Shown: piece after piece, positions 1-9,479 of the stretch
Layout: every line of letters starts with the position of its first letter
Position numbering within the stretch: position 1 is the stretch's first letter
From: Clostridia bacterium
GTDB lineage: Bacteria > Bacillota > Clostridia > Christensenellales > CAG-917
Direction of reading: 5' to 3'
Assembly: GCA_028710495.1 (NCBI GenBank)
Contig: JAQUST010000001.1
Location: 169,853 to 220,404 of the forward strand
Length of the DNA stretch: 50,552 bases
Notes under the pieces: generated by a model
The model's input: the letters and a program-made list of their open reading frames with translations, nothing else
Databases searched by the model: none
Told to the model about the DNA's origin: nothing
Made by a program: the position numbers and the translations under genes

Positions 1-30
1 CAAGTAAACAAGTAAACAAGTAAACAAGTA
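1..30. repeat. Short tandem repeat, unit caagtaaa (about 3.75 copies), truncated by window edge
   Basis: Direct reading: caagtaaacaagtaaacaagtaaacaagta. Confidence 0.9.
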
Positions 31-107
31 ATATTTTAATTTTGTTTTAAATTTATTACAAATTATTTATAAAAGAAATTTTAAAAGTTAAAAAATTATT
101 TTCCAGT

Positions 108-140
108 AAAAAAGGACGAGCACATGCTCGTCCTTTTTTA
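108..140 (-). terminator. Intrinsic terminator (potentially bidirectional) at end of phage late operon
   Basis: aaaggacgagcacatgctcgtccttt inverted repeat flanked by A and T runs. Confidence 0.85.
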
Positions 141-204
141 CTTATATCTTCGTGATAAAATTTTACTAATCTATCTCAACAAAACTATTTCTATTGTCTA
201 TATA

Positions 205-546
205 TTATTTTGCTTCATCACTTTTGCTTGTGTCTTCAGCTTCAACATCTTTTTTCTCTTCAGCATTTTTTTCCTTTTCAACATCTTCTTTTGTTCCTAC
301 CACCTCATCTGACAAATCGATTATCTCATCTGCAAGATCGGTTATTTTGTCTATTGTTTCTGTAGAAGAACCGTTGTCGTTGAAAATTCCAAACACAACC
401 AGAATCCCACAAACCGCATTTATAACCGCTTCAGTAGTTCCATCGCCCATTTCCACACCGAACGCGCGAAGCATAATAACAATTGCTGCGCCGATTGCCG
501 TCCAGAAACTCGCGCTCCTAAGTTTCGTTTTCCAGTTCATTTTCAT
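205..546 (-). CDS. Phage holin, phi LC3-like family
   Basis: MNWKTKLRSASFWTAIGAAIVIMLRAFGV...GILVVFGIFND pattern typical of phi LC3-type holins; RBS aaggaggtaa before ATG. Confidence 0.8.
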   Translation of the reverse strand: MKMNWKTKLRSASFWTAIGAAIVIMLRAFGVEMGDGTTEAVINAVCGILVVFGIFNDNGSSTETIDKITDLADEIIDLSDEVVGTKEDVEKEKNAEEKKDVEAEDTSKSDEAK

Positions 547-811
547 TTACCTCCTTGAATTTGACTGTAGCAGATTTTCTCACTCTTTTGCTTTCCATAA
601 CACATCGCAACCCTTGCAATGATTGGCAAACTTCTTTGACATCATCACGAATATCGAGCACTACATTCAGACTCTGCGATAGTCTTCGAACGGTTTCCTG
701 ATATTTTTCTTCTCTTCGTTTGCCGTCTTTTAATATGAACACCAAAAGTGCAACAAACAATAGAGCCCACAAGCCATTTGCGGCGGCTTGTCTCAACGCT
801 TCTTCCCACAT
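518..811 (-). CDS. BhlA/UviB-like holin-like peptide
   Basis: N-terminal TM segment (WEEALRQAAANGLWALLFVALLVFILKDGKRREEKYQ) followed by coiled coil; RBS aaggag before the internal ATG. Confidence 0.7.
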   Translation of the reverse strand: MWEEALRQAAANGLWALLFVALLVFILKDGKRREEKYQETVRRLSQSLNVVLDIRDDVKEVCQSLQGLRCVMESKRVRKSATVKFKEVNENELENET

Positions 812-974
812 AACCTTCTCCTTCACATTATGCATATAACATTTTTATGTTTAATAGATGTGACAAGGATTTCAAGTGTATAAAAAGCTTTACTTTGTTT
901 AGCTGATTGACGGATATCCTTATAACAGCTCCACAATAATTAAACTTTTTGCCACTTGAAATCTGTCCCGGTTT

Positions 975-1997
975 TCAATAATATCTATTTGTTGATGAAC
1001 TTTTTGCCTTAAGCACGCTCATAAGTTTATCGTAATAGTTGCCAAGATAAAACTTCATATTTGGACTTGCAGCTAGCGCATCAGCAGATATATCGGGCGA
1101 AAGTGAATTGTAGAAGTCGAGCGCCAAAGTATAGCGCTCTGCATAATTTTTTTGTTTGTCTCCCGTGTAACCATAGGTTTCCTCTGCTTCTCGTTGCGCT
1201 TTGTTCTGTTCAGACTTTTCGGTTTCAAGTTCCGCAAGATATTCTTTTATGCTTTTGGCGCGCTCTGATGAATACGCTGTTTCTTGCTTTGAAATATCAT
1301 CATTGTACTTTTGATACTGCAACGCTGTCGCATCTCTTTCCTTTTGCAATTTTGCAATTTTTGTCGCAACTTCGCTTGCGTGAGTCAAATCAAGTTCATT
1401 TAATGCGCTATCTTTTTCGGCTTCAAGGTCAATCAATTTCTGGTTTACATCAGCGATTTGGTCAAGAAGTTCGGAATGCACAACAGTTGCCGAAGAAGTT
1501 TGTTTTTCATCGTATTCACCAATTTGTGAAGTAATGACCGATGAACGACCAAGCCCGCGTTTCAATGCATTTTTTTCTGCTTTATCCTTTAGACTTGAAT
1601 AAAGCTCATCAAGCTCAGCAAGACTATTTTCCGCATCTTGCGTCAATGTGTCTTTTGAAGCAGAAACATTGTCTTTCTGCGTTGATATCTCTTTTTGAAT
1701 CGCACTTTTTTGATTTTCTAGCGATGACATCAATTCTGCTTCAGCCTGCTGTTTAAGCTCCTCATCAGATTTTGCGTCATAATCTATTTTGCTTAATCCA
1801 AGTGAAGATGGAAAAAGGCTTTCAAGGTCAACTTCGCTACTCTTCGGCAAACTTGACTGATATTGTTTTTCAAGTTCTTGTAGTTTGCTTGTCAGTGAAC
1901 TTTCGTTTTTTATGGCATCGTTGATTTTGTTCGCCTTCTCTTCCTCGCGCTGTTGATTTGTTTGAAACAATTTTTTGAATTCATCCCAAAATGACAT
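975..1997 (-). CDS. Phage coiled-coil structural protein (unknown role; tail/needle/ejection candidate)
   Basis: 340-aa ORF, long coiled coil, ALKRGLGRSS motif, in the phage operon after the connector genes. Confidence 0.5.
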   Translation of the reverse strand: MSFWDEFKKLFQTNQQREEEKANKINDAIKNESSLTSKLQELEKQYQSSLPKSSEVDLESLFPSSLGLSKIDYDAKSDEELKQQAEAELMSSLENQKSAIQKEISTQKDNVSASKDTLTQDAENSLAELDELYSSLKDKAEKNALKRGLGRSSVITSQIGEYDEKQTSSATVVHSELLDQIADVNQKLIDLEAEKDSALNELDLTHASEVATKIAKLQKERDATALQYQKYNDDISKQETAYSSERAKSIKEYLAELETEKSEQNKAQREAEETYGYTGDKQKNYAERYTLALDFYNSLSPDISADALAASPNMKFYLGNYYDKLMSVLKAKSSSTNRYY

Positions 1998-2005
1998 ATT
2001 TCCTC

Positions 2006-2155
2006 CTACTGCAGTTCTGCCAAAACAAGTTCTATTGCATCAATTTCAGCAGACATAGACGTTATGGCGATTTGCATTTGATTGATTTTGAGTTCAAGCG
2101 TCAAAATCCTTTTGTTTAGTTGTTCTATAAGTGTCAAAAATTCTTTCGGATTCAT
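2006..2155 (-). CDS. Small coiled-coil phage protein (49 aa)
   Basis: MNPKEFLTLIEQLNKRILTLELKINQMQIAITSMSAEIDAIELVLAELQ; fills the gap between neighbouring late genes; below the supplied ORF length cutoff. Confidence 0.5.
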   Translation of the reverse strand: MNPKEFLTLIEQLNKRILTLELKINQMQIAITSMSAEIDAIELVLAELQ

Positions 2156-2163
2156 ATCACACC

Positions 2164-3615
2164 TCACAAAATTAAATCGAGTATAACTATAGGTGGTGTC
2201 AACTCGATGTCTTCTGCGGTGCTATTGATATAAAATCCAATAGAATATCCCGCCTTGCCCACAATGACTTTTTGAGGAAGAGTCGAACCTTCAACTTCAT
2301 ACTCAAAGCTCTGACCATCAACTATCACTCCAATCACAATATTAGCAGATGTTGTAAGTTGCATCTCACGCACCACTTTTTTACGCTCTGAAGTTAGATC
2401 GTTCACAGGACTTTCCCAATGCTTTGAAGTTGGATTTGTAAGTATTTTCCCTTTCGTATCAACTGAACCCATAAATCTTGTCGCCCCGCTGCCAAATACA
2501 GCTAAAACTCCAACATTGTGATGTACATTGACTGAAATCAGATGCACGATATCTGCACCCAACAAAATCGAAAACATCTTTGTCGAAGTGTCATATTCAA
2601 CGAGTGCGTTATTTATGCAACTGGTATTAGTTTCTGTGACATAATCCGAGATGCGACACGCGAGGTAGTATTTGCCCAAGCTGCAAGTGCCAACTGCTTT
2701 GCTTTTCTGCTCAAGTTCAGGCAAATCAGTCACAATCCTTGCGACATCGTAGCCGTCAAAAATGTAAAGTCCGTCATCAGCCATGAAAATGATTTTATCG
2801 CCATATTGAGCTATTGTGTTTCCAAAAATTTTACCCGTGTCAACATACACCTTTGACAAACTAAACTCAGTTTGATCGGCATATGCTATAAGTCTGAAAA
2901 TTCCGTGTTCACGAAAAACATAAACATAATCTAAAAAACTTACCACTTTCAAAACATCGCCGCACTCATCGGCAAAAGTAATGAAACCGCCATTTTCCAG
3001 ACTTACATCCCAATTTGTCGGATTAAAATCATCTGAGAACCAAACCGAATTTTTCCTCGTGCTGTCCGTTGCGAAAATGCGCTCATAATGAACACACATT
3101 GACGAAAACCGCGGTGCAGAGGGCACTGTCGAAATGCTTGCATCGTTTATTATCACTAAATCATTATTTGGTGAACATAGAAGCAAGCAGTCGTTGCTGT
3201 TGTAGTTATAATTCACTGCACAGCCTTTGCCTGAAAAGCTGACATCATTGACAACCGCCCATCCGTCATTTGTGAACATCTTTGTTTGATAAAGCAAATT
3301 CTCGTCGGTCTGAGCAATAATTCTGTCATCATAGCTTCCATCTTCGTTTGTGCGGTTGTAAACATATGCGTTCACAATGTTCACCCCCGAAGGCATTGGT
3401 TGGTAAGCATGTCTAAGATCGTTTTCAACCGAATAGCAGGAATCACCATAACGAAGCCCTAAATCTGATTTGAGAATTCCTCCTCGAAACGCGAAACCAT
3501 AGCAATTTGGAGAATAAGCAAATGATAACAGTTTGTCGTTCTCGGTGTTCTTTATGCCATTGAAAGCGGTCTTAAGACGGGTACGACTAGTGGGTATACT
3601 TTTTGCCTTACTCAC
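2164..3615 (-). CDS. Phage beta-propeller-like connector/DNA-stabilisation protein (P22 gp10-like position)
   Basis: Repeated beta-rich segments (YGDKIIFMADDGLYIFDGYDV, VYVFREHGIFRLI); GTG start overlaps the upstream stop (ATGTGA) with RBS aaaggaggtgg. Confidence 0.6.
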   Translation of the reverse strand: MSKAKSIPTSRTRLKTAFNGIKNTENDKLLSFAYSPNCYGFAFRGGILKSDLGLRYGDSCYSVENDLRHAYQPMPSGVNIVNAYVYNRTNEDGSYDDRIIAQTDENLLYQTKMFTNDGWAVVNDVSFSGKGCAVNYNYNSNDCLLLCSPNNDLVIINDASISTVPSAPRFSSMCVHYERIFATDSTRKNSVWFSDDFNPTNWDVSLENGGFITFADECGDVLKVVSFLDYVYVFREHGIFRLIAYADQTEFSLSKVYVDTGKIFGNTIAQYGDKIIFMADDGLYIFDGYDVARIVTDLPELEQKSKAVGTCSLGKYYLACRISDYVTETNTSCINNALVEYDTSTKMFSILLGADIVHLISVNVHHNVGVLAVFGSGATRFMGSVDTKGKILTNPTSKHWESPVNDLTSERKKVVREMQLTTSANIVIGVIVDGQSFEYEVEGSTLPQKVIVGKAGYSIGFYINSTAEDIELTPPIVILDLIL

Positions 3616-4157
3616 ATTCCCCACCTCCTTTCTTTGACTTTTATTTCTCTGCCTTTGGTCGAAACCCACGATAAGTCTTTTCGAAATTTTGTATCATAGG
3701 CAGCAGCCAAATCAAAAACGCTGTCTAAAAAATAATATTCTCCGATAACTCCATCCGAGAGTAGTCCACCTGTCAAACGGTAGTCATCAATAGATGATGA
3801 AATATTTAATGTTGCAGGAAGATAGTTGTAGGTGAGAGTTGCCTCACCAATAAAATCACTTTCGATTCCAGATGGTAAAGTGACAAAAACTATGTTTTTT
3901 CCATTATTTTCAAGAGAAATAGGTTTGATAAGACGATTTGAAAGTGTAGAATAATTCAACACCGCACCATCAAGCGTAACGCTCTCAGAAAAAGTCAATG
4001 GAAAATAATCACTTGCTACTTCTTGATAAATTAGGTTAAGACAATCTAGCAAGCGACTCACCAGCGCATTTTGCACTGAGGTATAAGTTGCTTCATCCAA
4101 AAAATCGGCGATACTCAGCTTTTTCAAGCAATCGCGCAATATATCTTTCACTTGCAT
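3612..4157 (-). CDS. Phage head-tail connector/adaptor-like protein (P22 gp4-like position)
   Basis: 181 aa; position between capsid and beta-propeller protein. Confidence 0.5.
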   Translation of the reverse strand: MQVKDILRDCLKKLSIADFLDEATYTSVQNALVSRLLDCLNLIYQEVASDYFPLTFSESVTLDGAVLNYSTLSNRLIKPISLENNGKNIVFVTLPSGIESDFIGEATLTYNYLPATLNISSSIDDYRLTGGLLSDGVIGEYYFLDSVFDLAAAYDTKFRKDLSWVSTKGREIKVKERRWGM

Positions 4158-4462
4158 ATTTGTTCCTCATAGGCAATGAGTGCCTTCTCAATGATTTTTT
4201 GTCGTTGTTCTTCCTCAATTCTTGCATTTGTATTTTCGATTTCCTCAATTAGTTGCTTTCTGTTTGACAAGCGTGTCTTTCTGACATGCACAAGTGTTCT
4301 CACATCTAAAAAAGTATACGGAACAACGACTTCAAGACCGGCTCGCGAATAAATTTCATAGCGTTTATGGTCTGTGTTGAAAAATAGCCTGTAATTTTCA
4401 TCGATTTCTCGAAGTCGACAGGCTATATCAAATACATCTTCTTTTATTTCTATCAAATTCAT
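4148..4462 (-). CDS. Hypothetical phage protein
   Basis: 104-aa ORF in phage operon, charged C-terminal helix. Confidence 0.6.
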   Translation of the reverse strand: MNLIEIKEDVFDIACRLREIDENYRLFFNTDHKRYEIYSRAGLEVVVPYTFLDVRTLVHVRKTRLSNRKQLIEEIENTNARIEEEQRQKIIEKALIAYEEQICK

Positions 4463-4473
4463 ATTTTCCTATT

Positions 4474-4505
4474 AAAAGACCTGCAAGGAAATCTTGCAAG
4501 TCTTA
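4474..4505 (-). terminator. Hairpin/attenuating terminator downstream of capsid gene
   Basis: Minus strand aagacttgcaagatttccttgcaggtcttttaa stem-loop plus T-run, between capsid gene and downstream late genes. Confidence 0.6.
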
Positions 4506-4610
4506 GATTTTAGTCAAAAACAGTGCGGCAAACTCAAAATCAGAATTTGCCGCTTTTCCGTTTTATTTAATTAAAAAACCGCGAAAGTTCAAATTTTTCT
4601 TACAGAAAAC

Positions 4611-5999
4611 TTAACCTTCTACCCATACTGCTGTGAGCGTAACATCTGCATTGATAGTGCGTGTTAAGAAGTTGAAGTTTGCTCCGTTTTGATACCATTC
4701 AACAAATGTAAAGCCTGACTTTACAGGTGTGACAGGTTTTGTTGCAAGTTTACCCGCTTCGACTATTTGGCTTGCGATTTCAGTTCCGCCATCTGTATCA
4801 AATGTAACAATATAGTTTTCAGATGTAGTCAAATTATCAAATGTAAGCTTTGCTTGTCCCATTGGACGCTCACAAAGTAAATCGGCATATTTGACAAGTG
4901 TTGCGGTGTAAACAGGTTTATCTGCAACCTGATGCAATACAGTGCCACCTTCGCCCTCAAGCCAACGCCAGTCACAAAGCTGATGGAATTTGAAGTCTTG
5001 TGAATTGAGAAGGTACATTGTTTTGTCAGCAACAAATCTGTCTGCAACAAACGGAATACCAGAGTATGATATAGCCTTAAATCCGCCGTCAAGATTCATA
5101 TAATCAAGGTTTGTGCGATTTGCGCCAAGGTTGTCAATGTATGCGCGTCTGACATCATATGATGAAACAATAAAGTCAACAACACTACCTGCGACTTCTT
5201 CAATATTGTCAATGGCATTTTGAATCGCGTTGCCATAAACGCCGGAGGTAATTGACTTGCTGTATGGTGTCAAGAATGAATAATCCGTTCTTGTCAATCC
5301 GTAAATGCTTGAACTGTCTCCAAACAAAGCTTCAAGACCGGTCATTTCATTTCCCTTTGAACCTTGAATGTAAATCACATAGCCTTCACCAAGTGCAGAA
5401 GCGGCTGCTGCCGAGAACTTAATCACGTTGGTTGTGCGATTGATTGATACGATTTTGACGCCAGTCAAGTTGGTTACGATTGTACCGTCGCTTGCATACA
5501 CATCAACAATCATACCTTCCATAAGGTTGCGAACGCTGTCAACAGTCAGTTCGTAGAAAGAAGCGCTGACATTTTCAACTGAAGTTGCAAGCAAGCCTGT
5601 GCCGTCACCGTAAAGCATTCTTCCAAAATTGAATTTACTCGCTTTGAGCAATCCGTCCATTTCAGCATTCAAAAGGTTGACAAATGCTCCCGCTGAATTT
5701 TGAGAAGCACGCACCGCCTTATCTGAAATTTCGATTTTTCCAAAAAAGTTCTTGAGATCAAGTTTGAATTGCGCATAGTTGTTTCCTGCACAAGCCGGGA
5801 GCACACCGTCTTCTGTTCCTGACCCAACCCCACCATTCATTCCATATGGAGCAAGCTTGACTATTTCCTTTCCCCATACATCTGCTGTGGTATGTTGTAT
5901 TTTTGCCAACAATGGATTGATACCAATGTTTAGTTGCTCTGCCAAAACACCAAGATATAAGGTTTTTAGCGCTTTATCAGCTGTTGTAAAATTTACCAT
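4611..5999 (-). CDS. Phage major capsid protein with C-terminal InlB-B/Flg_new-type repeat domain
   Basis: 462 aa; position after scaffold; C-terminus YIVTFDTDGGTEIASQIVEAGKLATKPVTPVKSGFTFVEWYQNGANFNFLTRTINADVTLTAVW matches the Listeria-Bacteroides repeat consensus. Confidence 0.75.
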   Translation of the reverse strand: MVNFTTADKALKTLYLGVLAEQLNIGINPLLAKIQHTTADVWGKEIVKLAPYGMNGGVGSGTEDGVLPACAGNNYAQFKLDLKNFFGKIEISDKAVRASQNSAGAFVNLLNAEMDGLLKASKFNFGRMLYGDGTGLLATSVENVSASFYELTVDSVRNLMEGMIVDVYASDGTIVTNLTGVKIVSINRTTNVIKFSAAAASALGEGYVIYIQGSKGNEMTGLEALFGDSSSIYGLTRTDYSFLTPYSKSITSGVYGNAIQNAIDNIEEVAGSVVDFIVSSYDVRRAYIDNLGANRTNLDYMNLDGGFKAISYSGIPFVADRFVADKTMYLLNSQDFKFHQLCDWRWLEGEGGTVLHQVADKPVYTATLVKYADLLCERPMGQAKLTFDNLTTSENYIVTFDTDGGTEIASQIVEAGKLATKPVTPVKSGFTFVEWYQNGANFNFLTRTINADVTLTAVWVEG

Positions 6000-6013
6000 A
6001 AATTTTTCTCCTA

Positions 6014-6934
6014 TTATTTATTATCTCTGACAAACATCCATCCTGCTTCTTGCAAAGACTTCGGTCTAGATGGCGGTGTCAGCGTTGTTACACCCGAACT
6101 TTTTATTGTCGCAGGCGTTTTTTTCTGGCTCAAACCAGTGAGATAATCCTCAATTACTCGAGACTTTATTTCCTCATTTGAAAACACATATTTCGATAAA
6201 AACTCATCGTTTTGCGCAAGCTCATTCGGCGACTTATAACTCTTGACCAAAAATCTCGAAAAAGCTATTTCAAGACCGTTTTTGTCATTTTTGAGGCTGT
6301 CATCCGAAATCATTTCGCGCGCGATTTGTTTTGCAAATGGTTGAGCTTTGGGGTTCAGTAAAAAGAACTTATCCACTTTCTCTTTCCATTCGCTTTCATC
6401 TGTATTTATTGGATTTTGAGTTTCAATGTCCGTATCGTCTTCGCAACAACTTTCGTTTTCACAAATACTTTCGTATTCGCTGCTACTTTCGTTTTTACTC
6501 GAGCTTATATCGGCATTGTTTTCTTCACTTTCCGCGTTTTCATCAAAAGTAATCTCGCTTAGCTCAAATTTTTTCTCTTGAGTATTCAGAATTTCTTCAA
6601 AATCAGATTTATTTTCATAGGTAGCCTGTGCGTCGAATGCAGAGATTGCATCTTGATTAGTGTTTGGTTGTTCGGTTTTCTTTCCGTCAATCTCTCCTGA
6701 ACTGTTATCAAAAGTTTTTTCACCTTCCTCACTATGGCTCTTTTTATCGGCAGCTTGATTGCTCCGTTTTTCCATATCGGCGAGTCTTTGTGAGCGCCTG
6801 GTGAATTCCGCTTCCAATGCATTGTAGGCTTTGAGAAGTTCTTCTGCGTTTTTGAATTTTCCTATCTCTACGGTTGATTTATTGTCTTCCCTTATTGCTG
6901 ACAGGGTTTGGACATCCAGTACTTTTTCTTCCAT
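6014..6934 (-). CDS. Phage scaffolding protein (acidic)
   Basis: Between portal and capsid; highly acidic Glu/Ser-rich centre; start KNAEELLKAYNALEAEFTRRSQRL typical of capsid assembly scaffolds. Confidence 0.65.
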   Translation of the reverse strand: MEEKVLDVQTLSAIREDNKSTVEIGKFKNAEELLKAYNALEAEFTRRSQRLADMEKRSNQAADKKSHSEEGEKTFDNSSGEIDGKKTEQPNTNQDAISAFDAQATYENKSDFEEILNTQEKKFELSEITFDENAESEENNADISSSKNESSSEYESICENESCCEDDTDIETQNPINTDESEWKEKVDKFFLLNPKAQPFAKQIAREMISDDSLKNDKNGLEIAFSRFLVKSYKSPNELAQNDEFLSKYVFSNEEIKSRVIEDYLTGLSQKKTPATIKSSGVTTLTPPSRPKSLQEAGWMFVRDNK

Positions 6935-6946
6935 AACACTCCTTCA

Positions 6947-8818
6947 CTATTTGATAGAGTCCATTTTTTCTTCCAAACTCAACATTTGCGTGCTGAGATT
7001 TTGAAGTTCCTTGTGACTGTTTATATGTTCAAGCACTCTTGCTTTCAATTTGGCGTTTTCGCTCACGGACTTTGTTATGAGCATTTTTGTGTGTTCATCA
7101 ATATGTAATGAGTGCTTATCCACCGAATCAGGAACAACTGATTTCTTGATGAGGTCATTGTTTTCTCTCTGAGCTTTTTTCAAATGAAGCTCATCGATGT
7201 CACGGCTGTCTTCCCAGTTCCCGAATCCCAAGAGGTCAAATATTCTAGTTTTTGTTCGTGCGGTCAACATACCGTTGTCATCAGACAACAATCCCATATT
7301 CAAAAGTTCTAAAAGCATAGATTTGCGTCCTGCAGTTGTGTCTTCAAGCTCATTTGCAGTATCAAACACGAGATCATCATTGGTGAGGTCATTCGCACAG
7401 AATGCCCTCATTTCAACATCGCCGTTTTCACCCGCAATACGCTTTATGCGTGTTGATGTAGCAAACTGCTTGTACAATCTGAGAATATGTCTGCCCACTT
7501 CACGAACACACGCACGAAGACTGTCTGAAGTCAACGAAATTCTTGTATCGTCCTGCTCAAGTAAAAGCGATATTGCCGAACCACTTGACACATTTGACGG
7601 AACTTGAGAGTAAGTTGTGACCTCACTAACTCCGCTTATCATTATAAATTCAGATAGAAGGCGTTCTTCTTCAATATGGAAATCTGACGGAACTTGCCCG
7701 GCATTAAGCATCATTGGAGGTGTTGAACCTTGTCTATAAATCAATACCTTTCCGGGTGAGAGTCCCTCTTCTTCAAGATTGTCCGTATCGACAGAGCCAT
7801 CTTCAACAGCAAGCACACCCATAGCAATGCGGTTCATAAATTCGTGTTTACGGTTTTTTACGGTATTGTAAGCTCGCTGAACAGGTATAATTCGCTCAAT
7901 AATACTAGTACCGAAAAATCCACCAATAGTATCAAGGCACACCTGTTTGCAAAATGGATATCCTCGTTTTTCGTTTTCACTGTTCATATATGGTAAATCG
8001 CCTTCATACAGCAATTCATCCCCGCCAATAATAATCAACCTGCCATTCGGATATTCAGTTGTTGGCAATTCATATTTTTCTATGACCACAACTGCATCGT
8101 CTTTTTGCTCCGAGTTGACCTCAGGAACAGTTGCGTTGTATCCCAGACCTCCTGCAACAGTCGCATTGTCAAGAGAGAAAACGCTTACACTTGTTCCTTT
8201 GACATCTTTGCCCCAGAATCTTTTTACTTCATCCGTCGAATAAGCTTTCGCATGAATGATAGAACTTTGGGCATGCAATTCAGAAACAGCGAGATTTTCA
8301 GGGAAAAATTCAAAAGGCGGAATAACTGATATAGAAACATCCCCTTCATGCACGGTATTTTGCGAATCCAAAACACGCCCTTTTTCGCTGTCCCAAACAA
8401 TTTTGTAAAACACTGTGCCTGTCGCCTCACTCCACATATTGGCTTGAGTCATAAGCTCATTCCATTTGTTTTCTGCGCAAATAGATTCAAGCAATGCTGT
8501 CGAAAATTTGGCTGATGCTACATCAATATCGTCAGAAGTTGACGGTCTGACACTCACCTTTGCCTTGACTCTCGCCAGCTTAGACAGCCTTGTTTCAATA
8601 ATTGGTGCAATGTGATTGTAAACTTCTCGCTGTTGCCAAAAATACTGTTTACCGTCCTCTTCAATGTCACCGCGGTTTGAAATTGAGCAATATTGGTTTC
8701 CCACAAGAAAATTCATATTCAATCGCCACGACAACTCAAGCGGTCGGCGAGCTTCTCTTCGTCGCTCAAAATCCTCCTTCACACTTGCAACAAGTTCTTC
8801 AGCAATCTTTTGATTCAT
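6947..8818 (-). CDS. Phage portal protein (P22-like)
   Basis: 623 aa; NFLVGNQY...REVYNHIAPIIETRLSKLARVKAKVSVRPS and IPVQRAYNTVKNRKHEFMNRI segments typical of P22-like portals. Confidence 0.8.
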   Translation of the reverse strand: MNQKIAEELVASVKEDFERRREARRPLELSWRLNMNFLVGNQYCSISNRGDIEEDGKQYFWQQREVYNHIAPIIETRLSKLARVKAKVSVRPSTSDDIDVASAKFSTALLESICAENKWNELMTQANMWSEATGTVFYKIVWDSEKGRVLDSQNTVHEGDVSISVIPPFEFFPENLAVSELHAQSSIIHAKAYSTDEVKRFWGKDVKGTSVSVFSLDNATVAGGLGYNATVPEVNSEQKDDAVVVIEKYELPTTEYPNGRLIIIGGDELLYEGDLPYMNSENEKRGYPFCKQVCLDTIGGFFGTSIIERIIPVQRAYNTVKNRKHEFMNRIAMGVLAVEDGSVDTDNLEEEGLSPGKVLIYRQGSTPPMMLNAGQVPSDFHIEEERLLSEFIMISGVSEVTTYSQVPSNVSSGSAISLLLEQDDTRISLTSDSLRACVREVGRHILRLYKQFATSTRIKRIAGENGDVEMRAFCANDLTNDDLVFDTANELEDTTAGRKSMLLELLNMGLLSDDNGMLTARTKTRIFDLLGFGNWEDSRDIDELHLKKAQRENNDLIKKSVVPDSVDKHSLHIDEHTKMLITKSVSENAKLKARVLEHINSHKELQNLSTQMLSLEEKMDSIK

Positions 8819-9135
8819 TTTCTACCTCTCTTTGTTCGAAAACTCGAACGCTTGATTATTGGACTCTCGACATTTTTTTTGTTCTGTTGGTCAAAATCTA
8901 CAGACTTATCTTCATTTTGAATTTGAAAGTCTTCAATTCTTTTTATCGTGCTGTTGTTTGTCGCACGCATTATCATATTTGGAATCCCTTTTGGAACAAG
9001 CAATCGCCCAATTTTCTGATACAATTCTTTTGTGCAATGTTCACACATAAGCAGCGTTTCATCGTGGACTTTCACCATATAATCAAAACCCTCATCACAA
9101 AAATCGCATGAATCACTGTGACTTCCATTTTTCAT
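8815..9135 (-). CDS. Small zinc-ribbon phage protein
   Basis: Paired CxxC motifs (CDFC...CEHC) in a 106-aa ORF inside phage cluster. Confidence 0.6.
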   Translation of the reverse strand: MKNGSHSDSCDFCDEGFDYMVKVHDETLLMCEHCTKELYQKIGRLLVPKGIPNMIMRATNNSTIKRIEDFQIQNEDKSVDFDQQNKKNVESPIIKRSSFRTKRGRK

Positions 9136-9158
9136 TTCGCATCTCCTTTCTTTGCAAA

Positions 9159-9479
9159 CTAGCTATGTTTTTTTGTATTCGCCGCCTTGTCAGGTTCTTT
9201 TGCTTTGCGTTTTTTTGCTTCATTTTTCTTTAATTGTTCCAGTAATCGGCATTTTTCTTTTTCTAATTCTTCATCGGTTAGTCCACATACATCATTGTTT
9301 TGCGACAACTCCATATAGGATTTGAGAGCGCTGCTGTCGGGTGGATAGTGTTTCGTGGTTACTTTCCTCTTTGCCAATTCTGCAACACCATCTTCTTTAA
9401 CAATAAATTCCTCCACCACCTCATCAAAGGTATATCCAGTTGCCTTTTTAAGCAGTGTTTTCATAATTTCTTCGTCCAT
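9159..9479 (-). CDS. Short terminase-small-subunit-like protein, apparently without the N-terminal HTH
   Basis: LLKKATGYTFDEVVEEFI...KRKVTTKHYPPDSSALKSYMEL resembles the conserved C-terminal region of many Firmicutes TerS proteins; RBS aaggtgg before ATG at 9479. Confidence 0.5.
   Translation of the reverse strand: MDEEIMKTLLKKATGYTFDEVVEEFIVKEDGVAELAKRKVTTKHYPPDSSALKSYMELSQNNDVCGLTDEELEKEKCRLLEQLKKNEAKKRKAKEPDKAANTKKHS

Noticed and set aside
194-622. 142-aa plus-strand Ser/Phe-rich ORF
   Set aside because: Antisense to the holin genes; composition is the mirror of the acidic/Lys-rich holin C-terminus.
1061-1756. Plus-strand ORFs antisense to the 340-aa phage protein
   Set aside because: Shadow ORFs opposite a strong coding frame with no RBS or domain.
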